From Bursaphelenchus xylophilus (taxonomy: Eukaryota > Nematoda > Chromadorea > Rhabditida > Aphelenchoididae): DNA of 64,000 bases. The stretch covers positions 3,782,001 to 3,846,000 of the forward strand of contig CAJFCV020000003.1 in the NCBI GenBank assembly GCA_904066235.2, written 5' to 3'. Positions 23,926 to 35,906 of the stretch are shown here, in pieces. Below the pieces are notes generated by a model. It was given only the letters and a program-made list of their open reading frames with translations. It was not told the DNA's origin and did not search any database. Numbering within the stretch: the first letter of the stretch is position 1; each line of letters begins with the position of its first letter. A program made the position numbers and the translations under genes.

Positions 23926-24682
23926 TCCTGAAGACGGAAATTTTAGTGTGGGTGGTATAAAAGTTAGGTGTTGCGCAACCAACGGCTAATGTCATCAAAA
24001 AAGGAAAAATTTGACGAAAGTCAGGGTTACAGATGGAATGGTCGAATGGATTTTGATAAAAGGTTGACTTGAGTGCAGATTATTATTTTTCTGGAGTATA
24101 TAAGAGGTCGCTCGTTGAAAAAATCGCTGAAATTTTTTGGTCAGAATCCAAAAAAAAAAAAAAAAAATAAAATTTTTTTTGACATTTTGGATTGCAATAG
24201 GTCAGTATTCTAGTAACAAAAATTAATCAGAGTTAGAAAAAAATTATTTCAAGTACCTCTTAAAGTCATTTAGTTATGTTTTTACTCAAAACCATAAAAT
24301 TTAAAATATTTAAAAATTTCAAAAAAACAACAGCAATAAGAACAAAAAATACATTACAATGATGCGATGATTACAACCGTTAAACAACAAAAATTTCAAA
24401 ACGAAATGACCGGCAAGAAACAAAGGAAATTAAACCCGATGATTAATGAGTCAACCTCCCTCAGCGCCAGGTATCCATTATTCCGGCGCTTGAGGTCGTC
24501 GAGTCTCTTCCTCTTCCTTTAACCAAGTCAGCGACCGCGGTCAGCCAGCAAAAAAAAGAGAAAATTACCCAGTTTTCGTTTTTTTGCGATGCGAGATTTT
24601 TTAGATTAGATTCGACGAGATTAACAATATTTACAGGACAAGTAGACAATACAAGAGATATTTACAGTGATTCAAATTAAAG
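23926..24682. other. Intergenic, no gene seen
   Basis: AT-rich sequence between the galactosyltransferase-like gene start and the 3' end of the Cys-rich membrane protein gene. It contains a long A-run followed by a T-run near 24150-24180. Short frames here (for example minus-strand 24461-24649) have no support. Confidence 0.55.
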
Positions 24683-26818
24683 TTAATAGTCAGAAACTGT
24701 TGAGGACCTCCGGCAATGGAGGATAAATTTGATAAAATGGAGGAGCGAACAGATGGCCGCGAATGACATCAGTCCCATTAGGATCATTAGGAGCCAGCTC
24801 TGAAAGTTTTACAAGTCAGGGGGCATAAAAAAGTCATCGGTAAAATAACATTGTACGGTGGGGGCCCTGATCTCCAGGGGCAAAAAACGTACCATTTTGC
24901 ATCCGGGAACTATCAAAAAATGTGGCAAAATGCTTCCCTACCCAAGTCAAAAAACTCAGATTTCAAAAGCGCGCCATTTCCCTCACAAAAAGAGCGGGCG
25001 CGCTTTTGAAATCTGAGTTTTTTCACTTGGAAATGGCGGTATTTTGCCACATTTTTTGATGCTTCCTGGATGCAAAGTGGTACGTTTTTTGTCACTGGAT
25101 CAGGTCCCCCACTGTAAAAGATAAGAGGCCGTGAACCTAATAATTTTTGGGTATCACTATTGAACAGTCATCACCTTAATTCGCCCTCTATTTTATGCTC
25201 CGGTAAAATAGTCTGTGCACATATGATCTATGGAAAGGAGATGCTTTCAGAAGAAAGCGGAAAGATTGTTTACAAGCTACAAGATTGATCAAACTTTATA
25301 GTGTCATAAACAATTGTTCAAGTAGACAACGTATTTTAAAATTGAAGTTAACCTGACTTTTTGATCGAATCAGCGTTAATAATGCAAGTGGATACAGTGC
25401 TGGACATAATTACTGTAACTTTTTTGGTTATCAGTAGAAAAGCGTCATATTTGGCACCAATATGCAGTAGTGTACTACAGGGTGTCCAGAGAAATGTGCC
25501 GGAAATTTTTTGTCGATTTCTTGGCGCTCAATCAAGATATCCGAAAGATTCCTTTTGCAGGATAAAGAAGAATATGGGCGGTTTTTTGTGCAAAAGAATC
25601 TTTTTCTCCGCCAGCGCGGAAGGCAGTGTATTCGGCGGAGACTTTTAATCGCTTTTTTGATCATCGCACCAACTTTAAACGCTTTTTTATGAACTTTGAT
25701 GGTTGAAACAAAGATATTTGCATATTTTCATGTTTACCAAGTGTTCGGCGAAGGTATGGCGGACGCTCGCCGAATCGGCGGAGGCCATAACTCAGCTGCG
25801 GACAAGACATGGTCCAACACAATTTTTATGGCCTGGCTAGAACGCCCTGCTGGCTTCGTATGCCTTCGAAAATTTTGTCACCAAGCTTTGGCAGAAGCTA
25901 AGACATCGGAAAACCACTTGGTGCACCAGAAAACAACAAAATATTTTTTGTTCAAATTTCTTTTTGCCTTGCTGTTTCAAACCTCCGCACGGTGCACTCG
26001 GACTTTATTGGTGTTGCAGCGACAGGCTGCACCGTGCAGTCGCTATATGGGATCGCATTGCGATGTCGCTGTCTGTGTGATTTATTGCGTCAAAAATTTG
26101 AAGACTTTCCGGAAGTTTCAGCGTCATAATAAAGCGTTTAAAGTTGGTGCGATGATCAAAAAAGCGATCAAAAGTCTCCGCCGAATACACTGCCTTCCGC
26201 GCTGGCGGAGAAAATGATTCTTTCGGACAAAAAACCGCCCAAATTCTTCTTTATCCTGCAAAAAGAATTTTTCGGATATCTTTATTGAGCGCCAAGAAAT
26301 CGACAAAAACTTTCCGGCACATTTCTCTGGACACCCTGTACAAATCTTGCGCCAAAAAAAATTATTTGAGGAAAATTCCACAATTTGGAAAAAAGTTGAA
26401 AATACCCAAAACTCCCATTCAACAAAACCTTTCTATAACGAAACCTCCCATAAAAAACAGTACGAATTCCAAAGTACCTAGTTTAGAATCTTTCTTTAAA
26501 CTTTGTAGGGTAAGAATAGAACCGGGTGAAGGCCGAATGATGCAACTACAATAGAAACGTAAACCTAAGTTCCACAGCGTCTTTAACTTACCTGTAGATA
26601 CAAACAACACTCGTCTTTTGAACAACACTTGTAATAAAACAATGCCGTTGCCTTGGGGCATCCCTCACAAGATGAATTTCTCATCGTTGTGGTCTCATTC
26701 ATCTGTAAAAAGTAATTTTAAAATACGCCCAAAATCAATGGTCCTACTTACTAAAAATACTTACATTTCTCGCATTTACCGCCACAAAAACGGACAAGAC
26801 TTTAACCACCCGCAGCAT
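24683..26818 (-). CDS. Small Cys-rich single-pass membrane protein
   Basis: A predicted 93-residue protein in three exons, all joined in phase 0: 26818-26765, 26702-26592 and 24799-24683. Exon 1 (MLRVVKVLSVFVAVNARN) is a likely signal peptide. Exon 2 has six cysteines in a CEGCP...YYKCCSKDECC pattern. Exon 3 gives a hydrophobic helix (SWLLMILMGLMSFAAICSLL) and a short basic tail ending TVSDY. The layout of signal, CC-rich lumenal stretch, membrane helix and short tail resembles WBP1/VOPP1-like and related small nematode membrane proteins. The function is not known to me. The 1.79-kb second intron contains two inverted-repeat elements (24856-25114 and 25478-26338). Exons 1 and 2 have good donors and acceptors; exon 3 is chosen because its helix completes the protein in frame. 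Confidence 0.6.
24856..25114. repeat. CAGTGG-family MITE, copy 2
   Basis: A palindromic element flanked by TA on both sides, with arms like those at 18131-18353 and the central word GAGCGGGCGCGC. It lies in intron 2 of the small Cys-rich membrane protein gene. Confidence 0.8.
25478..26338. repeat. 861-bp fold-back element with CAGGGTG termini
   Basis: Inverted arms of about 205-215 bp (25478-25690 and 26133-26338) start CAGGGTGTCCAGAGAAATG. They are flanked by TA. The 173-codon frame at 25696-26217 crosses the spacer into an arm and has no coding character. The element lies in an intron of the Cys-rich membrane protein gene. Confidence 0.8.
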
Positions 26819-27596
26819 GGTTAAGTGCGTTCTTTTTTAACAATACTTTTTTGATATTTTTACGGGGAAGAAAGGGAGATTGATAATGGAATTCAACTTC
26901 TGATGAAGCGAAAACATTGATTGAGGCGGGGGTGGCGGAAGACGAATCGCAATAACTTTTTTTGGGAGCTTTTAAAAGCCGATTCAAGCAGTGTTCAGAC
27001 GTGATCTAGAGGTGGGAAAGACAGGAGGAAGCTATTTTTAGACTTGTCAAAAAACATCTCGGCTATCGCTCAGACTGAATTTTGTAATCGCAAAATGAAA
27101 GTTCAAAGTTCAGAAAATTTGGTTTTTTGAGATCTTTGTTGTTTTAAGAACCTTGAAGATAACTAAAAATATCAAAGGCGTACCCAGGACTATATTACGT
27201 CTATTTTGCGACATTTCACACGGTTATAGCTTGATAATTTTCAATTGTCATATTGCAGCACTTGACATCAGATGTTTAGGGTTACATAAATTGGCTTATT
27301 CTAGTTTTAAAATTGTTGGAATCGCGCCGCAAATTGTTTTAGTCCATAAAGAATGTTATTTTAAGATATCCAACGGATAGAGAAACACTTGACCCAACAA
27401 GACGATTTTGGGTCATGTCTTGCCCTCGAAGAATAATTACCCTGTTTTTGGCAAAATTGATTGCAAAATCATTTCCAGAGGTCTTGCATCCCCTAGAATG
27501 AAAATCTTCACAAAATTTGAGTCCATAATCACGATCAAAGTTAATTATATTACCCATGGTCTTCAAAATGTACAGTCATTTATTTCCGCAATAATC
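26819..27596. other. Intergenic, no gene seen
   Basis: It holds the promoter of the Cys-rich membrane protein gene and the 3' region of the F-box gene, whose poly(A) signal AATAAA (27584-27579) is 13 bp past its stop. No coding exon is supported. Confidence 0.55.
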
Positions 27597-30342
27597 TTAA
27601 TTGAACAACAAGTCCTGATAATACCGAGAGCAATGCAGTAGCCCGGTTTTGCACATCTCAGTCGTCCTCACCACCGACAATCGATCAGCTCTTTCGAAAT
27701 TCGAGCGGACAAGTTCGTAATATTGCCCATCACTCAGGACCACCGAATGCAGCCTCAGGCACTTCAGACGAAGAACATCGATGAATTTGGAGGACTTATC
27801 TGAGAACCGAAGAGTCTCATCGTCCCATCGGATCTCCAGACGTCTGAGTTGATGGCAATTTTGAGCAATGCAGTCGATAAATTGGTCGATATGGATTTTG
27901 GAGACCACTTTGGGACAGCAATCTTCCGCGATCCCCATGACTAGGACTCTAAAGAAGCGAGATAAGTCAAGCAGTCCTTTTCTCACCGAATATTCCTCAA
28001 ATGCGGGATCATGTTCATCCAGAAGTACTCCAACAGCCGATAATGTCCCCCCAAATTCAGCGCATAGAGCTGTAGCCCATGCCTCAGCACCATCTCCGTG
28101 ACCGCGCCCTCACTCAACGAGTCGCAACTGTCCAAACTCAGGTACTGCATGTTGTTGATCTTCCCCGATTGCATCCACGCCTCGAGGGCTTGGTCGGTGA
28201 AGTTCTCCAGCCAGCTGGCGTCGAGCCATTTTAAGTGATTTAGTCGGGTCAAGAGATGGACAATGGTGTCCGTGGAGAGCTCGGTGCCGCGGATATCCAA
28301 CTCCTCCAGCTGGCATTTCTCCCAAGGAAGTTGTTGGATCACGGCGTTGTCGAGGCCTGGAAAATGAAATTTTTATTTTTTAAAAATCAATTTTACATGA
28401 CAAAACAACATTGCGAAGTGACAAGAATCGATTTTTGGATTCAAAAATTCAAAATTTCAATTTCCCGCCAATTTTGGCATTCTGTTTCAAGTCATGAAAT
28501 TGAGGAATTTGACCTAATGTTTCAATTTCCTGGCAAATTAATCACCAAAATAGACAAAAATTAGTTCAAAAATTCAAATCTTAAATTTCCCGCCAATTTT
28601 GGCATTCCGTTTCAAGTCTCAAAAACTGAAATTTCATTAAAAATCTCAATTATGTGTTTGCGAAAAGGCTCTAAAAAGTCTAATAAAATCAATTTTATAC
28701 AAATTTAGGCAAAATTTTCAACTTACGAGCATGCGCCAAGAACAACGACTTGAGTCGTTTGCACCGCTGCAACAACAATTTGAGACAAGTACCCGTCACT
28801 TTTTGGCAGTAATTTACACACAAACATTCGAGATGCGCAGTATTCGAACTGAGGGCATCCACATGATCATCGTTCACAAAGGGAACTCCCCAAAGATTCA
28901 CAACGCGGAGATTGGGGGTGAACTGTTTCAGTTTGTAAAAGTTGAGGGTCTCATAAACTTCCTCTTCCTCGTCTTCAACCTTCTCGTAGGTACCTGCAAA
29001 TATATTGGATTGAGGTGTCTAGGCTAAATATCAATTCTTGAAGAATTTTGCTTGCGCTTTGCAACATATCCGGTATATTCAGCGATTTTCGTAGACCAGA
29101 GGGTACGCTAAATGCGGTCAAGAATCCTCTTTTGGCTGTAAATACGCCAGTATTACGCGGAAAAAGTTTATTTTCCTCAATTTTCGGACCAAAAAGATCA
29201 GTTGTTTCTGTCTGCAATCTCGCATATGACTTATCGTTAGAAAAATGTCAAAAAAAATGTGTGCCATGTACTGTAAATGTCAGAGCTTTTACTGTAAAAT
29301 ATTGAGCAGTTCCCATGGAAATGCCACATCTTAAAGACTTTCCTTGATTCCAAAACATGTCCCAAATTTATCCTACGTTCACTACAACCAATATACGAAA
29401 TTCCTCCCCCTAAAAATGCCAGAATACCCCACCAACTCACCCACAACATGCAGAAACTCCACACTCGAGATGAACGTGTAAACCTTCCTCAGGAACCCCT
29501 CAAGGAAAATGTTTTCGCTCAAGCACAAAGTCAGCGTTTTTAGTCGACTAGGGAAGGTCTGGAGATCCGTGAAATCGTGAAGTTGCATGGCCGTTGAGAA
29601 GTCCAAGGTTAGACTTGTCAAATGAGGACATCTGTTGGCCAATTCATGGAGAACATTGGGGGTAATTAGGTCGGTGGCCAACTCGCAATGCCGGAGTTTT
29701 GTAAATCGATAACCGATCAGGTGGACAAAATAGTCAAGATTTGTCACCTGGAAATGGAAAGGGTGAATATTGATGACTTTGGTGAAATTTTTCGAATGTT
29801 TTAATGTTATACATGATGGAGAAGATAACTTGGACTTTTTTTTGCTGTCTGTCTTTACAAATCAGCCTTTTGGAGATGTAAAAAAGGCATGACAAACCTA
29901 AAACTGCTGTAATTTTTTTATATTGGACAAGAATTTTGAAAAAACGATTTTTTTCGTCAAAATCATCAAAAATTTATATTGTACTTGGTAAAAATAGAGC
30001 TTTTCTGGTTGAAAACAGATTCTAAAATTGCCTAAAATAGCTTTAACATGCTTTAAAAAGTCTTATTTGCCCAAAATAAACTTGATTTTGGCAAAAACTT
30101 TTTAATGTAATCATTTTTTTATCATGATGAAAAATTCTCAAAATTCATTAAAATTTAGTAAATAAGCTCAATCCTACCTGAATTCCCCCATGAGAAGCTC
30201 TGAACGACACCGAGGTCCATAGGTTTTCGCTATAAGCGATTTCTTTCCATCGTCGACACACCTGACCGGCTGTCAGCAATTGCTGAGGCAGCAGGTACGA
30301 AAAGATCTGCTCCAAAACTTTGTTTGGAAGCTTCTCCACTGA
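27597..30342 (-). CDS. F-box and leucine-rich repeat protein (5' incomplete)
   Basis: Five exons encode 486 residues without a visible start: 30342-30178, 29747-29441, 28993-28727, 28356-27987 and 27948-27597. All phases agree, and the last intron is only 38 nt. The first listed exon is an F-box (EKLPNKVLEQIFSYLL, then QVCRRWKEIAYSENLW). The rest forms leucine-rich repeats of the FBXL type (for example LVKCxxL-like runs, CPHLTSLTLDF, LSLDSCDSLSEG). Such proteins recruit substrates to SCF ubiquitin ligases through SKP1. No ATG lies between the F-box and its acceptor (TTTTCAG at 30343), so an upstream exon is missing from my model. The phase-0 exon 33454-33371 is one candidate. Confidence 0.82.
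29974..29988 (+). promoter_or_regulatory. Intronic motif TTATATTGTACTTGG
   Basis: A match to the recurrent intronic motif TTATATTRYACWWG, in the first visible intron of the F-box gene (29748-30177). Its function is unknown; I call it regulatory only provisionally, because it recurs. Confidence 0.35.
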
Positions 30343-30877
30343 CTGAAAAGAGAAGAGTTAGGGTTAAGTATGGAGCAGGGATTGGTGCTTTGAAAAAGTT
30401 TTTTCAAGTGCAGTGGGAATGGTAAAATACGTCTGCTCTAAAGTTGTTTTTTATTTAGGCATAAACTTGCAAAAAAGTGTCAAATTTTGAATTAAAACTC
30501 CCGGTTGTTTCTGTAAAACGCAAACTGGAAATGAAGAAAAAATTGCCTAAATTTGAGACAAGTTTGATTAAAATCTGAGCGCTGCAGTTTGGGTACTGTG
30601 CAGGTTAAACCTGCAAGTTTAAATTTTAAGAAAACAGAAGACGTATTTTGCCCCATTCTGCACTTGAAGTCACCAAAAAACAATTTTTCCACTTTGTTGA
30701 TCAATTCAATGCACTCAGAGTTTGTTAATCTTAACTCAAATCACACAGCTTGAGGGGAAATAACCAAAAATTCAATGGGGAGATCCTAAACCACATTTTT
30801 TGAGGGAAAAAGTTGTTAAAACGTGGGATAATCAAATAGTGATGATCCCGAAATTATAACTAAAAAGGGTTCTGGAC

Positions 30878-33454
30878 TCAGTTTGGGCCGCTTGCTTTGA
30901 GTGCATCGAAATTCCCGGGCATCCCCGCGTATACTTTGTCCGCCGCTTCCTGCAACGCCCGTTGCATGGGCTGATAGTTGGCCGGCGAGGGTGTGCGCGG
31001 CGGCGTCAACACGTCGGTGTGGGGGTCCAGGAACGCGGACTGACGCCGCTCCTCGTCCAGTTTGGCCACCTTCACTTCATCATGCACAACTTGCCGGGAG
31101 AGGTCGTAGATTGCGGCAGCCATGACCTCTTTAAGATAGTGTTAGGGGAGGAAAGAAGAACGCGAGAGGTTTTAAAATACGCCCTGGTACTGAAATTCTA
31201 TTAAAGGATTTTTCAAAAATTTATTATTAAAAATACACTTGTACTTCTTGGCAATTTTTTAAAATTTCAAATTTAATACGATACCCCAAGTTCAACTAAT
31301 CGATTTGCTTCATATATTACAGTCATACATACTCTAAGGTGGGTGTAATTTTCAAGAGTGTGACTGCTACTTTGAATTCAAAAGAGGAGCATTCAACGTT
31401 CCTTGCAAAGGAGTATATGAAACGAGGAGGTCCTGTGAGACAAAAAAAATCTTTTTTGGTTCAAACCTACTGGATATCGATAGGAAAATGAAACTGTTTG
31501 GAAAACATTGCACTCCTCTTTTCTAAAGCACAAATTTTTTTGTGAAATAGCGTCAAATTCTTGTCATTTTTACAAGTTAATACAAAAACTTCGGCGCCTG
31601 AAATGTAATGGTAGCGCTTTGAATAATTCCCTGTAAATTTCTACTATTGCTTTGCGTTTTGCTACTAACAGTACTATATTATAAATACTATACTATACTA
31701 CACAAAAACTCTGTATCAGACAAATTTTAGAGCCCTAGTGGAAAATTTGAGACATGAAGAACACCTTTTTAGAACGAAGCTTTCCTATAACAAAACAATT
31801 TTCCCATTGTCTTATATGTAATCATAGCTCCTATATTATCTATGCATATCCCCAAAATCCCTGAATATCCACTTCCCCTCCTCCGAAACCACCAAAATCC
31901 CCACCAAACCCTTCCAATCCCCAGTCCTCGAACTGGCAAAACAATACTTTCACAGCAAATCTCCCTTCGAAATGATTTTCGTCCCAAAAATCACAGCAAT
32001 CTGTTTTTTAGCCCCCGTTTTTCTTTCGCTTTCGGCCCTCAGGCCACGGCTGTCGGCCCCGTCACTTGATCAGTTAGGGGGGAAAGAACAAGAACTACGG
32101 GAAGTTCTTGATCCTCAGACGTTACGGCTTATGGCTAAATGGTTTTTGCATGCATTGCAAATGCAAAGAGGCTGAGAGATCAGAGATAAAAAGAAGATAT
32201 ATATATTATGAACGGCTGGAAACAAAAGGGTAAAATACGCTGGGTATAGTTGCGTCGGTAAGTTTGGGATAGTATTGTATTAAAAACCAAAATGTATAAA
32301 AAAGATGATAAATCAAAGAAAAACAGGAGAGGAACAACAAATACGACGTTTCAATTTTGTCAAGATTTTATTGTTTTACGTGTTTCTCGCAAAACAACGC
32401 CACACCGTATAAAAATAACAGCCCCAAAAATGCACCGAAAGTTCTTGCGATCTCAAAATTTTGGAATTTTGTTGATTGCACAGTGCAAAACAACAAAAAC
32501 AAACGTTTGCACTGTGCAAAACAGGGCACAAAGGAGCGAGAACTAGGCATGGCTCCGGACCGGGCTTTGCAAAATTTTCCGGCCCGGACCGGGCCGACTA
32601 ATTTCTCGGCCCGACTCCGGGCTTCGATTTTTAGGCCCGGCCCGGCCCGGGCCGGCCCGGTTTTTTTGAAATCTAAGTTTTGCCCGGAAAAAAGGAAAAA
32701 ATATGCTTTTTCGATAGAATTTTTCATTTTTTTCAACACACTGCTGATAGCGAACGTAAAGTGACCTTATGTACCTAGGTTTTGGTAAATTTTTCTTTAC
32801 ATTTTGCGAAAATTTGCCATAATTTTCCTTTCATTTCCCGCTTTCTTTCTTTCCAACCTAGTGTAAAAATTTTCCGGGCCGAACCGGGCCGGGCTTTCCA
32901 AATTTTCCAAGCCCGGGCCGGGCCGGGCTGGCCCGGTTTGCAGCCATGCTTAGCGAGAACCCCAATTTTACGTTTGCGACACACTGTTTTCTTTGGGTTT
33001 CCGGCGACATGCGCCAAATTTCCGCACGGTGCAAGGGATTTTGCCGCATGGTGCGGAGATTTGCGAAGGTTGCGCCAGAAGGGCGTGTTCAGGGCAATTC
33101 TTTTTAGGCAAGACTGATAGGCAAAAATTGAAAAAAAAACCCCCGAAAGAGCTGAATTTTCAAACTAACAATTTATGTGATGCAAGTTAAAAACCTCAAA
33201 AAACCCTTTATAAATGGATATTTTTATTTATGCCAAGCTTTATCAAAATCTTAACGTTCTAACTGGTGTAGTTTTTTTTTCGATTTCCTTCAAAATCAAG
33301 TCTTAATTTTCGTATTTTTCATTCCCCATTACATTTGCTACATCACGCTTTAATCCCGTCCTCAACTTACAGTCTCTTTGACCATTTCGCTGCATTTCTG
33401 ACTGATCTCCTCAATCTCCAAAACCATTCTACTTTCATTCGTCCCCACAACCAT
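30878..33454 (-). CDS. Small coiled-coil protein, unknown family
   Basis: Exon 30878-31126 encodes a clear frame starting MAAAIYDLSRQVVHDEVKV, with a charged helical stretch and a PPRTPSP segment. Its GC-rich third positions stand out from the AT-rich surroundings, which argues for real coding. It may stand alone with its ATG at 31123. It may instead be joined in phase 0 to exon 33454-33371 (starting MVVGTNESRMVLEIEEISQK, with a perfect GTAAGT donor) to give about 110 residues that are helical throughout. The acceptor for that join (TTAAAGAG) is weak. The intervening 2.2 kb hosts a hAT-like element and, on the other strand, a candidate secreted peptide. I do not recognise the family. Confidence 0.5.
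31972..32175 (+). CDS. Candidate small secreted peptide precursor
   Basis: A single-exon frame of 67 residues from ATG to TGA. Residues 1-22 (MIFVPKITAICFLAPVFLSL) form a good signal peptide. The remainder is a helical, amphipathic stretch (GGKEQELREVLDPQTL, then MAKWFLHALQMQRG). The design resembles short nematode peptide precursors, but I see no dibasic processing sites and no family match. A TTTTTTAG within the signal s sequence could also be read as a splice acceptor. It lies opposite the long intron of the coiled-coil gene. Confidence 0.35.
   Translation: MIFVPKITAICFLAPVFLSLSALRPRLSAPSLDQLGGKEQELREVLDPQTLRLMAKWFLHALQMQRG
32544..32952. mobile_element. hAT-like non-autonomous element
   Basis: The 409-bp element is flanked by a perfect 8-bp target duplication GCGAGAAC (32536-32543 and 32953-32960). 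Its termini are TAGGCATGGCTCC and the inverted GCAGCCATGCTTA. The interior is built of GGCCCGG-rich inverted segments. Eight-bp duplications and short imperfect TIRs are the hallmark of the hAT superfamily. No transposase is present. It lies in the long intron proposed for the coiled-coil gene. Confidence 0.88.
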
Positions 33455-33959
33455 AATTTTGCACTAATTTACTTTAGAACAAAGCCGCTGGGTCAGCGTG
33501 AATAACGAGAAAATGAGCGAGAAGATGAGAGTCAAGTATTTCGATCCCACAATTTGCAAGAAAAGCTGGGGACGCGCAAGGGAAAGGCTAGGAGATCAAG
33601 GATTTCTGGGATTACGGATCATGTGCGGGTTTTCAGTGGGGGATTATTGTTAGTTTAAGTTTAGATGGTGAGTTTTGGCTGTTGACTCTTTTGAGGATGA
33701 CTTTTTTGTAGAAACGGATTTCGTGTCGTAAGAAATTGATAAAGTCAAATTTTCTTCAAACGTTTTGTATGAACTCTAAATAAGCCATATATCAACACTC
33801 GAAAATATTAGCTTTTGCTTTGGAGATGCATCGTAGACGTTAACAATATTTCTTGCGATCGTGGAAAGTGTGGAGTCGGATAGACAACAGACGTTTTTTG
33901 CCAAACTTCTTCAATGTTTCTTGGTAAAAATTACGGTTTTTAAATGTACTAGTAACAAA

Positions 33960-34052
33960 AGTGCAATAGGCTTTTTTCGGCCGTCGCTCGCACTCTGACT
34001 TTTTTGCACATTGCATGTCGCCCTAATCACTTCAGCTTCTTTTCAAACGGAC
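33960..34052. repeat. Decayed GTCCGTTCG-family element
   Basis: The right end CAAACGGAC followed by TA and the internal words CATTGCATGTCGCCCTAATCA match the elements at 5937-6060 and 38201-38372. The left end is diverged. Confidence 0.45.
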
Positions 34053-34177
34053 TAGTGCTGTAGACGTCATAACTTTTAACAGGGAAATCTTGATCGCTGA
34101 TATTCAAATTTTCGGCGGCGTCCACCTAGACTGTTGCAGCTCCTAAAAAATAGTGGCCTTACTTTGTGCCAAACTTA

Positions 34178-34907
34178 CTAGGGAAGTGTACAAACGAACC
34201 CTCACCAAATAGCAAGTGTTATACACCATTGGAAAGCCCTTGAAAAATGGTGAAAGGTACCATTTTCATTTTTTGCAGAATGCCTCAGGGCAAAAAACTA
34301 TAAACGGTTGATTTGTCCTTTAAGTAGTTACAATATCTGCTGTTGGGCAAAATAAATCCTATTTCAAAACGCCAAATGGTAAATATGGCTACTAGGTTGA
34401 CCTAAGAATCATTATGAAGTTTGGCGCTTGCCAGTAAAACCATTTTACATATGATATTTACTGGTTTTAAACACCCATAACGTGAAAAAACACTTTTCAC
34501 TTTTTTTAATTTTGAAAAACGTGCAGATTTGATGGTTTTAACCGTAATCGACCGTTTTCTAGAAAAATTAAAGCGTTTGTAAAAGTTTAACTCAAATATT
34601 ACTCTAACTGTGAGAACGCAAAATGTTCTTGCCCAAGCTGGGAATCGAACATAGCTTGGGTTGGCTTATCAACCTGCTCAGCAACCACTGCACTATTGAA
34701 GCAACCCTCTTCGAGGATTTTTTATTGCCCAAGAGAAAGAAAGATTTTTGTAGCAAAATGGCCTAAAAATAATACAATTTACAGTATGTCGTCGCGGAAA
34801 GTCATTCTGCAAAAAATGAAAATGGTATCTTGCACCATTTTTCAAGGGCTTTCCAATGGTGTAGATCACTTGCCATTTGGTGAGGGTTCGTTTGTACACT
34901 TCCCTAG
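34178..34907. mobile_element. PIF/Harbinger-like MITE with tRNA-like core, element 1
   Basis: Inverted arms of about 110 bp start CTAGGGAAGTGTACAAACGA. They are flanked by TTA on both sides, the 3-bp duplication typical of PIF/Harbinger. Length is 730 bp and no transposase is seen. The spacer contains a tRNA-like sequence on the minus strand. Confidence 0.75.
34632..34712 (-). pseudogene. tRNA-like sequence inside PIF-like element 1
   Basis: In minus-strand sense it has an A-box TAGTGCAGTGG and, 34 nt on, a B-box TGTTCGATTCC, each one mismatch from the Pol III consensus. The anticodon-like stem GGTTG/CAACC is present, but the T-stem has mismatches, so it is not a functional tRNA. Confidence 0.55.
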
Positions 34908-34969
34908 TTAGTCACGGTCAAAAAAATCATTTTTTTTGCGGTAACTTCCTGGGCAAAGAAAGTGCAAAG

Positions 34970-35214
34970 ACGGACCTGATTCAGTGGCAAAAAGCGTACC
35001 ATTTTGCATCCGGGAATCATCAAAAATGTGGCAAAATGCTTCACTCTCCAAGTGAAAAAAAACTTCGTTCTGAAGGGTTCCCCACACAAACAAAGCGGGC
35101 GCGCTTTTAAAATTGGAGTTTTTTCACTTGGAGAGGGATGCATTTTGCCACATTTTTGATACTTTCCGGATGCAAAATTTCACGTTTTTTGCCACTGGAT
35201 CAGGTCCCCCACTG
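34970..35214. repeat. CAGTGG-family MITE, copy 3
   Basis: The left end is degenerate (CGGACCTGATTCAGTGGC). The right end is intact (CAGGTCCCCCACTG then TA). It ends 8 bp before the PIF-like element 2. Confidence 0.75.
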
Positions 35215-35412
35215 TATTTTTACAAGGGAATGGTCTGAACTTCCCCCGGCGTTTGGAAAAATGACTAGTACAGGTGGATAGAGCAGGTCAACTTTGCTAA
35301 AAAGAGCCATTTTCCAGCTGCGGAATAAGCCCGGCCGACGAGAAAAATCGACCGAAAGTTCCACAAAAATTTCCTCTTTCTCTTCCCTCGGAAAAGAAGA
35401 GGGGTGTCCAAC

Positions 35413-35490
35413 GGTTCGGTTGGCCGAGTGGATAAAGCGTCCGCTCGGTATTCTTTTGGGGGTTGGTTCGATTCCGGGGAAGCCCGAAGG
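35413..35490 (+). pseudogene. tRNA-like sequence, left arm of element 2
   Basis: A perfect A-box (TGGCCGAGTGG, 35421-35431) and a perfect B-box (GGTTCGATTCC, 35465-35475) lie 33 nt apart, as in real tRNA genes. The acceptor and T-stems do not pair well, so this is a tRNA-derived sequence rather than a working tRNA. Confidence 0.6.
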
Positions 35491-35829
35491 ACCGTAATAA
35501 GACTTTGGTGGGCAAGACCAAACTCTCATAAAACAAAAAAAATATTTTGCCATTTTTATACTTTTTATGGAACTATACCGAAAACACAGATTATCGTTAA
35601 AAAATGGTTTTTTTTTGGATTTTTCCAGACCTACAAGTCGATGGAACGTCGAAGTCATACTCGTTTGGTCATAGATAAAGGTATCCATCATATCTTTTTG
35701 AAAAGGACTGTACCCCAATTTGTATTGCTTAAAAATTTTTTGTATAACCTATAAAACGTTTAAAAATGGCAAAATATTTTTTTTGTTTTATGAGAGTTTG
35801 GTCTTGCCCACCAAAGTCTTATTACGGTC

Positions 35830-35906
35830 CTTCGGGCTTCCCCGGAATCGAACCAACCCCCAAAAGAATACCGAGCGGACGCTTTATCCACTCGGCCAAC
35901 CGAACC
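35830..35906 (-). pseudogene. tRNA-like sequence, right arm of element 2
   Basis: The inverted copy of the 35413-35490 sequence, with the B-box at 35854-35844 and the A-box at 35898-35888 on the minus strand. Both boxes are intact. Confidence 0.6.

Noticed and set aside
25696..26217. 173-codon plus-strand open frame
   Set aside because: It spans the spacer and one arm of the 25478-26338 fold-back element. It has no domain and no coding-like composition.
26496..26564. Alternative last exon for the Cys-rich membrane protein (22 codons, hydrophobic)
   Set aside because: It is in phase and follows an acceptor, but the exon at 24799-24683 gives a much better membrane helix and tail. I keep this only as a possible alternative.
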